Assembly (NCBI GenBank): GCA_027486275.1
Contig: JAIXPM010000213.1
Location: 1 to 10,325, forward strand
From: Sphingomonadales bacterium
Lineage (GTDB): Bacteria; Pseudomonadota; Alphaproteobacteria; Sphingomonadales; Sphingomonadaceae
Length of the DNA: 10,325 nt
Reading direction: 5' to 3'
The translations under genes and the position numbers were made by a program. Below are positions 5,155 to 10,325 of this stretch, piece by piece; within the stretch, counting starts at the first letter, position 1, and each line of letters starts with the position of its first letter. Below the pieces are notes generated by a model. The model ran no database searches and was not told where the DNA came from. It saw only the letters and a list, made by a program, of their open reading frames with translations.

Positions 5155-6432
5155 ATGAAGACGATCCTGCTGGCGGCTGCCCTGCTGGCCACCTCCGCGG
5201 ACGCTGCGCCGGTCGATCTGGTCGCGCTCTATAAGGATCTCCACGCCCATCCCGAACTGGGTTTCCAGGAAACCCGCTCGGCCGGCATCCTCGCTGCGGA
5301 AGCCCGCGCTGCCGGCTGGCAGGTGACCGAGAAAGTGGGCGGCACCGGTGTCGTGGCCGTGATGAAGAACGGCCCCGGCCCCGCCGTGCTGGTGCGCGCC
5401 GACATGGATGCGCTGCCGGTCAAGGAAATTACCGGCCTGCCCTATGCCAGCCAGGCCACCGGCCATTATGCAGGCGGCCCCGAAACCCCGGTGATGCATG
5501 CCTGCGGCCACGACATTCACATGACGGTGTGGGCCGGCGTCGTGCGCGCGCTGGCCGAGAAGAAGGCCGGCTGGCGCGGCACGGTGATCATGGTCGCCCA
5601 GCCAGCCGAAGAGATTATCCAGGGCGCGCGCGCCATGCTGGCCGACGGGCTCTACGCGCGTTTCGGCCGGCCCGATTATGCGCTGGCGCTGCACGATGGC
5701 ACCGGCCCTGCCGGTACGGTTCAGGTCAATCTGGCCGCCAATGCCTCGGCGGCCGACACCGTGGACATCGAGGTGAAGGGCGTTGGCGGCCACGGCGCCT
5801 ACCCGGCCGACACCAAGGATCCGGTGGTGCTGGCCAGCCGCATCGTGCTGGCACTGCAAACGTTGGTGAGTCGCGAGAATGATCCGTTCCGCCCGGCGGT
5901 GGTGACCGTGGGCAGCATCCATGGCGGCACCAAGCACAATATCATCGGCGAAAGCGTGCACCTGCAACTGACGGTGCGCAGTTTCGATGCCGGCGTGCAG
6001 ACTCGCCTGATCGAAGGCATCAGGCGCATCGCCCGTGGTGAAGCGATCGCCGCCGGCCTGCCGGAGAGCCTCTATCCCGAGGTGACGGTGGACCCCAATG
6101 GCACCCAACCCACGATCAACACCACGGCGCTCGCCACCCGCATCAAGGCGCTGTTCCAGAAGACGCTGGGGCCAGACAAGGTGCTGGAAGGCAACCCGTC
6201 GATGGCGTCGGAGGATTATAACCAGTTCGGCCTTGCTGATCCGCGCATCCAGACGGTGATGTACTCGCTGGGCGCGGTGAACGCTGATGTGTGGGCCAAA
6301 GCGCAGCAGGACGGCACCAAGCTGCCCGGGCCCCATAATCCGCGCTGGGCGCCCGATCCGGCCCCCACCATCGCCACTGGTGTTGCCACCATGACCGACG
6401 CGGTGATGCTGCTGTTGCCCGCCGCGCGCTGA
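5155..6432 (+). CDS. Secreted M20 family amidohydrolase (copy A)
   Basis: Zinc-dependent amidase/aminoacylase of the M20 family (hippurate hydrolase-like), 425 residues, splitting N-acyl amino acids or similar amides. The Sec-type signal peptide MKTILLAAALLATSADA precedes APVDLVALYKDLHAHPELGFQE, so it should act outside the cytoplasm. Metal and catalytic residues: H115, C117 and H119 in HACGHDIH, E152-E153 in QPAEE, H180 in LALHDG, and H394 in GPHNPRW. The lid/dimerisation domain (about 195-305) carries GGHGAYP with H213 and ALQTLVSRENDP. SMASEDYNQFG stands where the family has a SEDF motif. GGGGGAAAG precedes the ATG. The next gene is a clear paralog of the same length, 14 nt downstream. The exact substrate is unknown. 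Confidence 0.9.
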   Translation: MKTILLAAALLATSADAAPVDLVALYKDLHAHPELGFQETRSAGILAAEARAAGWQVTEKVGGTGVVAVMKNGPGPAVLVRADMDALPVKEITGLPYASQATGHYAGGPETPVMHACGHDIHMTVWAGVVRALAEKKAGWRGTVIMVAQPAEEIIQGARAMLADGLYARFGRPDYALALHDGTGPAGTVQVNLAANASAADTVDIEVKGVGGHGAYPADTKDPVVLASRIVLALQTLVSRENDPFRPAVVTVGSIHGGTKHNIIGESVHLQLTVRSFDAGVQTRLIEGIRRIARGEAIAAGLPESLYPEVTVDPNGTQPTINTTALATRIKALFQKTLGPDKVLEGNPSMASEDYNQFGLADPRIQTVMYSLGAVNADVWAKAQQDGTKLPGPHNPRWAPDPAPTIATGVATMTDAVMLLLPAAR

Positions 6433-6446
6433 TCCCGAGGAGACAG

Positions 6447-7724
6447 ATGATGAAGAGCTTTTTTGCCAGTCTGCTGCTGGCGGCTGCGGCCCCGGCGTTC
6501 GGCGCCCCGGTTGATCTGGTCACCCTCTACAAGGATCTGCACACCCACCCTGAACTCAGCTTTCAGGAAACCCGCTCGGCCGGTATCCTCGCGGCCGAAG
6601 CCCGCGCTGCCGGTTTCGAGGTCACTGAAAAGGTCGGCCGCACCGGGGTGGTGGCGGTGTTGAAGAACGGCAAGGGCCCGACGCTGCTGATCCGCGCCGA
6701 CATGGACGGGCTGCCGGTGAAGGAAGCCACCGGCCTGCCCTATGCCAGCACGGCGATGGGCAGTTATGGCGACGGCCCGATGACGCCGGTGATGCATGCC
6801 TGCGGCCACGACATTCACATGTCGGTATGGGTGGGCACGGCGCGCTGGCTGGCAGAGAATCGCAAGGCCTGGCGCGGCACCTTGGTGATGGTGGGCCAGC
6901 CGGCGGAAGAAGGCGGTGGCGGCGCGCGGGCAATGATCGCCGATGGGCTGTTCACGCGCTTTCCCAAGCCGGATTATGCGCTGGCCCTGCACGACAGCAG
7001 CGGCATCCCCGCCGGCACGGTGAGCGTGCCGCAATTCCGGGCGCTGTCCATCTCCACCTCGATGGACATGGTAGTGAAGGGTGTTGGCGGCCATGGCGCC
7101 TATCCGGCCAGCACGAAGGACCCGGTTGCGCTGGCGGGCCGCATCATCACGGCCCTGCAAACCATCGTTTCCCGCGAGAATGATCCGTTCCAGCCGGCGG
7201 TGATCACGGTGGGCAGCATCCACGGCGGCACCAAGCACAATATCATTCCGGACGAGGTGAAGCTGCAGCTGACGATCCGCAGTTACGACTCCAACCAGCA
7301 ACAGCGCCTGCTGGATGGCATTGCCCGGGTGGCGAAAGGCGAGGCGATTGCGGCTGGTCTGCCCGAAGCGTTGATGCCGGTGATCAGCCACACCGGTTAT
7401 GGCGTGCCGACCTTGAATAATCCGGCGCTGGCCGCCCGCATCAAGACGCAGTTCGAAGCCAAGCTCGGCAAGGCCCGGGTGGTGGATCTCGATCCGTCGA
7501 TGGCTTCGGAGGATTTCCAGTATTTCGGTCTGGAAGCCAAGGCGCCGTCAGTGATCTTCTGGCTGGGCGGTGTTGCTCAGGCGCAGTGGGATGCGGCGCA
7601 AAAGGGCGGTCCGGCGATCCCGTCGCTGCACAACAGCGGCTGGGCCCCTGATCCGGCACCGACCATCGCGACGGGTGTGGAAAGCATGATAGCAGCCGTG
7701 GAGATGCTGCTGCCGGCCAAATAG
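6447..7724 (+). CDS. Secreted M20 family amidohydrolase (copy B)
   Basis: Paralog of the preceding gene, also 425 residues and roughly two-thirds identical by eye, so a tandem duplication. Signal peptide MMKSFFASLLLAAAAPAFG, then APVDLVTLYKDLHTHPELSFQE. The metal site is intact: H117, C119 and H121 in HACGHDIH, E154-E155 in QPAEE, H182 in LALHDSS, H395 in LHNSGW; lid H216 in GGHGAYP. Differences cluster near the active-site entrance: ADMDGLP instead of ADMDALP, GGGG after QPAEE instead of IIQG, and one extra residue in GIPAGTV. These suggest a different substrate range. GAGGAG lies 8 nt before the ATG. It is probably the last gene of the run starting at sspB, since an 81-bp spacer with a dyad follows. 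Confidence 0.9.
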   Translation: MMKSFFASLLLAAAAPAFGAPVDLVTLYKDLHTHPELSFQETRSAGILAAEARAAGFEVTEKVGRTGVVAVLKNGKGPTLLIRADMDGLPVKEATGLPYASTAMGSYGDGPMTPVMHACGHDIHMSVWVGTARWLAENRKAWRGTLVMVGQPAEEGGGGARAMIADGLFTRFPKPDYALALHDSSGIPAGTVSVPQFRALSISTSMDMVVKGVGGHGAYPASTKDPVALAGRIITALQTIVSRENDPFQPAVITVGSIHGGTKHNIIPDEVKLQLTIRSYDSNQQQRLLDGIARVAKGEAIAAGLPEALMPVISHTGYGVPTLNNPALAARIKTQFEAKLGKARVVDLDPSMASEDFQYFGLEAKAPSVIFWLGGVAQAQWDAAQKGGPAIPSLHNSGWAPDPAPTIATGVESMIAAVEMLLPAK

Positions 7725-7805
7725 CCTTATCAAAAGCGCCAAGCGCCGAATCGCCCCATCGGCGTGCTACAACTCTCCCAACCACACAGCTGGGGAGGCT
7801 GAGCC
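7725..7805 (+). promoter_or_regulatory. Spacer with dyad and possible promoter before the aldehyde dehydrogenase
   Basis: CGCCGA (7744-7749) and TCGGCG (7759-7764) form a six-bp stem with a nine-nt loop, without a T-run. It is followed by TGCTACAAC (7765-7773), which resembles an extended -10 (TACAAC, four of six), though no good -35 is present. GGGGAGG at 7792-7798 is the ribosome binding site for the ATG at 7806. The spacer is the most likely break between two transcription units. Confidence 0.3.
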
Positions 7806-9245
7806 ATGCGCGAATACACCAAATTCTATATCGACGGCCAATGGGTGGATCCGGCGGTGCCCAAGCGGCTCGACGTGATCAACCCGGCGACCGAAGCTGT
7901 GGCCGGCGTGATCTCGATGGGCAGCGCTGCCGATGCTGACCGCGCGGTGATGTCCGCCCGCAAGGCGTTTCCGGGCTATTCACAAACCAGCCGCGCCGAC
8001 CGCGTTGAATTGCTGCAGAACATCCTGGCGAAATATCAGGAGCGTTTTGCCGAAATCGCCGCAGCCATCACCGAGGAAATGGGTGCACCGGGCTGGCTGG
8101 CCATGCAGGCGCAAGCCGCAATCGGTGTTGGCCACCTGATGACCGGCATCGAGGTGCTGAAGAATTACGAGTTCGAAAAACTGCGCGGCACCACGCTCAT
8201 TACCCATGAACCCATCGGCGTGTGCGCCTTCATCACGCCGTGGAACTGGCCGATCAACCAGATCGCCTGCAAGGTTGTGCCGGCGATCGCCACCGGTTGC
8301 ACCATGGTGCTCAAGCCGTCTGAAATCGCGCCGTTCTCGGCGATCCTTTGGGCCGAAGTCATGCACGCCGCCGGTGTGCCGGCCGGTGTCTTCAACCTCG
8401 TCAATGGCGACGGTCCCACTGTTGGCGCCGCGCTGTCCTCGCACCGCGAAGTCGATATGGTCAGCTTCACCGGCAGCACCCGCGCCGGTATCGAAGTTGC
8501 CCGCAATGCCGCCCCCACCGTCAAGCGAGTCCATCAGGAACTCGGCGGCAAGTCGCCCAACATCATTCTTGACGATGCCGATCTGCAGGTCGCCGTTGCC
8601 GGCGGCGTGAAGTCGGTGATGATGAACAGCGGCCAGTCGTGCAATGCGCCGACGCGCATGCTGATCCCGGCTGCCAAGATGGAAGCGGCCAAGGCCATCG
8701 CCAAGGCGGCTGCCGAAGCCACCACAGTCGGTTCGCCCGATGGCAATGCCGCGATGGGGCCTGTTGTCAGCGAGACGCAGTGGACCAAGATCCAGGGGCT
8801 GATCCAGAAGGGTATCGACGAAGGCGCAACGCTGGTCAGCGGCGGCACCGGGCGCCCGGATGGCCTCGACAAGGGCTATTATGTCAAGCCGACGATCTTT
8901 GCCGATGTCAGCAACGACATGACGATTGCGCGCGAGGAAATCTTTGGCCCGGTGCTGGCAATGCTGCCCTACCAGTCCGAGGAACAGGCCGTGGCAATCG
9001 CCAACGATACGGTCTACGGCCTCGCCGGCTATATCTCGGGCGAGCCCGAACACGCCCGCAAGGTCGCGCGCCAGTTGCGGACTGGCCAGGTCAACATCAA
9101 CCAGGCCCCCGGTGACATGATGGCGCCGTTCGGCGGCTACAAACAGTCGGGCAATGGCCGCGAGTGGGGCGACCATGCCTTCACTGATTTCCTCGAAACC
9201 AAGGCCATCATCGGCTGGGGCGAAGCGGCAACAGCGGCGGAATAA
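7806..9245 (+). CDS. NAD-dependent aldehyde dehydrogenase
   Basis: Cytoplasmic enzyme oxidising an aldehyde to a carboxylate with NAD(P). 479 residues, normal for the family. Catalytic set complete: N147 in TPWNWPINQ, general-base E245 in HQELGGKSPN, nucleophile C279 in SGQSCNAPTR. The cofactor segment KPSE at 170-173 has the Glu that binds the ribose hydroxyls of NAD and favours NAD over NADP. FTGST at 221-225 is the Rossmann turn, and EEIFGPVLAML and FGGYKQSGNGREWG stand in their usual C-terminal places. It resembles betaine-aldehyde or 3-succinoylsemialdehyde-pyridine dehydrogenase-like groups, but the substrate is open. A strong ribosome site (GGGGAGG) supports the start. DUF1330 and nitronate monooxygenase-like genes follow on the same strand. 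Confidence 0.93.
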   Translation: MREYTKFYIDGQWVDPAVPKRLDVINPATEAVAGVISMGSAADADRAVMSARKAFPGYSQTSRADRVELLQNILAKYQERFAEIAAAITEEMGAPGWLAMQAQAAIGVGHLMTGIEVLKNYEFEKLRGTTLITHEPIGVCAFITPWNWPINQIACKVVPAIATGCTMVLKPSEIAPFSAILWAEVMHAAGVPAGVFNLVNGDGPTVGAALSSHREVDMVSFTGSTRAGIEVARNAAPTVKRVHQELGGKSPNIILDDADLQVAVAGGVKSVMMNSGQSCNAPTRMLIPAAKMEAAKAIAKAAAEATTVGSPDGNAAMGPVVSETQWTKIQGLIQKGIDEGATLVSGGTGRPDGLDKGYYVKPTIFADVSNDMTIAREEIFGPVLAMLPYQSEEQAVAIANDTVYGLAGYISGEPEHARKVARQLRTGQVNINQAPGDMMAPFGGYKQSGNGREWGDHAFTDFLETKAIIGWGEAATAAE

Positions 9246-9252
9246 TCGTCAA

Positions 9253-9277
9253 CGCCGTGCGCCGGCGGCGCACGGCG
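9253..9277 (+). promoter_or_regulatory. Perfect 11-bp intercistronic hairpin
   Basis: CGCCGTGCGCC (9253-9263), loop GGC, GGCGCACGGCG (9267-9277), starting 8 nt after the aldehyde dehydrogenase stop and 19 nt before the DUF1330 ATG. No T-run follows, so it more likely stabilises the upstream mRNA or partially attenuates the downstream genes than fully terminates. Its end lies close to the GGGGGG ribosome site of the next gene (9287-9292). Confidence 0.6.
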
Positions 9278-9296
9278 GCGATGTCTGGGGGGTATC

Positions 9297-9584
9297 ATGG
9301 CAGCCTATATTGTTTTCACGCGCGAACGCCTGCGCGATCCGGTCGAGTTTGGCGCTTACGGTGAAAAGGCCGGCGGGACGCTTGCCGGGCACACCGCCAA
9401 GCCGCTGGCCTTCTATGGTGCCCACGAAACGCTGGAAGGCGCGCCGATCGAAGGCGCCGTGATCGTTGAATTCCCTGACACGGCAGCGGCGAAGGCCTGG
9501 TATGGCAGCCCCGCCTATCAGGATGCCGTCAAGCATCGCTTTGCCGGTGCCGATTTTCGCGTTTTCATCACTGAAGGTCTGTAA
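9297..9584 (+). CDS. DUF1330 domain protein
   Basis: Small 95-residue cytoplasmic protein with a ferredoxin-like dimeric alpha/beta-barrel fold expected for DUF1330. Visible hallmarks: MAAYIVFTRERLRDPVEFGAYG at the N-terminus, a central FYGAHETLEG, VIVEFPDTAAAKAWYGSPAYQ, and a short strand FRVFITEGL at the end. No catalytic role is established for the family; members often sit beside catabolic oxidoreductases. A G-run (9287-9292) supports the ATG. Only 4 nt separate its stop from the next ATG, so it is co-transcribed with the flavoprotein gene. Confidence 0.85.
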   Translation: MAAYIVFTRERLRDPVEFGAYGEKAGGTLAGHTAKPLAFYGAHETLEGAPIEGAVIVEFPDTAAAKAWYGSPAYQDAVKHRFAGADFRVFITEGL

Positions 9585-9588
9585 CGCC

Positions 9589-10325
9589 ATGGCTCTGCGC
9601 ACTGTCATCTGTGATCTTCTGGGTGTGGATCACCCCGTCCTGCTCGCCGGCATGGGCGGCGTGTCCTATGCTGAAGTCTGCGCGGCGGTTTCCGACGCTG
9701 GCGGTTTCGGCTCCTTGGGCATGGCTGGCCTGCCGCCCAAGTTCATCGCCGATCAGATGGCGCGCGTGAAGGATCTGACCGACAAGCCGTTCGGCGTCGA
9801 TCTCCTCACCGCCCAGCCCGAAACCCTTACCGCCAGTGTGGACGTGATCATCAAGGGCGGCGCCAAGGCGTTCATCGCCGGCCTCGGCGTGCCGGTGGCG
9901 ATCATCACCGAACTGAAACAGGCCGGCATCGTGGTGATGTGCATGGCCGGCAACGTGAAGCACGCGGTGAAAGCTGCCGAAGCCGGCTGCGACGTGATCA
10001 TCGCGCAGGGCACCGAAGGCGGCGGCCATACCGGCAGTGTCGCTTCGGTCGCACTGTGGCCGCAGTGCGTGGACGCTGTCGACATCCCGGTAGTGGCTGC
10101 GGGCGGGCTGTACGATGGCCGTGGCCTTGCCGCTGCGCTGGCCTTTGGCTGCGTTGGCGTGTGGATGGGCACCCGCTTCATCGCCAGTCACGAGGCCCAC
10201 GCCGGCCAGAAATACAAGGACGCCATCGTGGGCATGAGCGAAAGCGACACGGTGATCAGCAAGGTGTTCACCGGCAAGACGCTGCGCGCGATCGTCAACG
10301 ATTCGAACCGCGATTTCGACAACCG
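9589..10325 (+). CDS. Nitronate monooxygenase / 2-nitropropane dioxygenase-like flavoprotein (3'-truncated by window)
   Basis: FMN-dependent TIM-barrel oxidoreductase; 245 residues are visible and the frame is still open at the window end. MALRTVICDLLGVDHPVLLAGMGGVSYAE is the family N-terminus (short stretch L-C/D-L-L-G then P-x-x-A-G-M-G-G). AQGTEGGGHTG carries the probable catalytic His at residue 147 next to the FMN-phosphate region, followed by VPVVAAGGLYDGRGLAAALAFG and GTRFIASHEA. Such enzymes oxidise alkyl nitronates, but many members are only generic NAD(P)H:flavin or enoyl-type reductases, so the reaction is unproven here. With DUF1330 4 nt upstream and the aldehyde dehydrogenase before that, a small catabolic operon is likely. 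Confidence 0.9.
   Translation, partial: MALRTVICDLLGVDHPVLLAGMGGVSYAEVCAAVSDAGGFGSLGMAGLPPKFIADQMARVKDLTDKPFGVDLLTAQPETLTASVDVIIKGGAKAFIAGLGVPVAIITELKQAGIVVMCMAGNVKHAVKAAEAGCDVIIAQGTEGGGHTGSVASVALWPQCVDAVDIPVVAAGGLYDGRGLAAALAFGCVGVWMGTRFIASHEAHAGQKYKDAIVGMSESDTVISKVFTGKTLRAIVNDSNRDFDN

Noticed and set aside
4231..6336. 701-residue minus-strand open frame
   Set aside because: It runs opposite the DUF4893 lipoprotein, permease and M20 genes. Its His/Gln/Arg-rich composition is what the complement of GC-rich codons gives, and no family motif is visible.
6216..7391. 391-residue minus-strand open frame opposite the second amidohydrolase
   Set aside because: It resembles the frame opposite the first amidohydrolase only because the two coding strands are paralogous; no independent coding signal.
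7980..9176. 398-residue minus-strand open frame
   Set aside because: Shadow of the aldehyde dehydrogenase, whose catalytic motifs are complete on the plus strand.

Overview
The window is GC-rich, densely coded DNA that looks like the chromosome of an alphaproteobacterium, most likely a sphingomonad-type lineage. Three things point there: a circularly permuted, two-piece tmRNA gene (ssrA); an alpha-type SspB adaptor ending in an XB-like ClpX-binding tail; and lipoproteins of the DUF3833 and DUF4893 types. The genus-level guess is inference. No tRNA, rRNA, CRISPR array or intact mobile element was seen.

Layout. (1) 1-1434 (+): the C-terminal half of a heavy-metal RND efflux pump (CzcA/CusA family), entering from the left edge. 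(2) 1435-1882: no protein gene. It holds a permuted ssrA gene on the + strand: acceptor piece ending in CCA at 1551-1553, a 30-nt excised spacer, then a coding piece from 1584 with tag ANDNEAFAIAA at 1671-1703. Downstream are two further copies of a 13-nt motif from the 3' part of the tmRNA. (3) 1883-2413 (-): a DUF3833-like lipoprotein, convergent with ssrA. (4) 2596-7724 (+): a tight run of six genes with overlaps or short gaps: sspB, gmk, a DUF4893 lipoprotein, a TSUP (TauE/SafE-like) permease, and two tandem secreted M20 amidohydrolase paralogs. (5) 7806 to the right edge (+): an NAD-dependent aldehyde dehydrogenase, a DUF1330 protein and a nitronate monooxygenase/2-nitropropane dioxygenase-like flavoprotein cut by the window end. 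These look like one catabolic unit.

How the genes may work together. ssrA makes the tmRNA that rescues stalled ribosomes and adds a degradation tag. SspB, encoded under 1 kb away, is the adaptor that hands tagged proteins to ClpXP. A trans-translation RNA and its adaptor therefore sit almost side by side, separated only by one convergent lipoprotein gene. The most unusual feature is the triple occurrence of CCGGGCAACA(G/C)AA, once inside tmRNA and twice just beyond it. The second and third copies belong to about 45-bp imperfect repeats, the third of which runs into the end of the lipoprotein gene. This could reflect old integration or duplication at ssrA, and it puts sequence complementary to tmRNA immediately after the lipoprotein stop codon.
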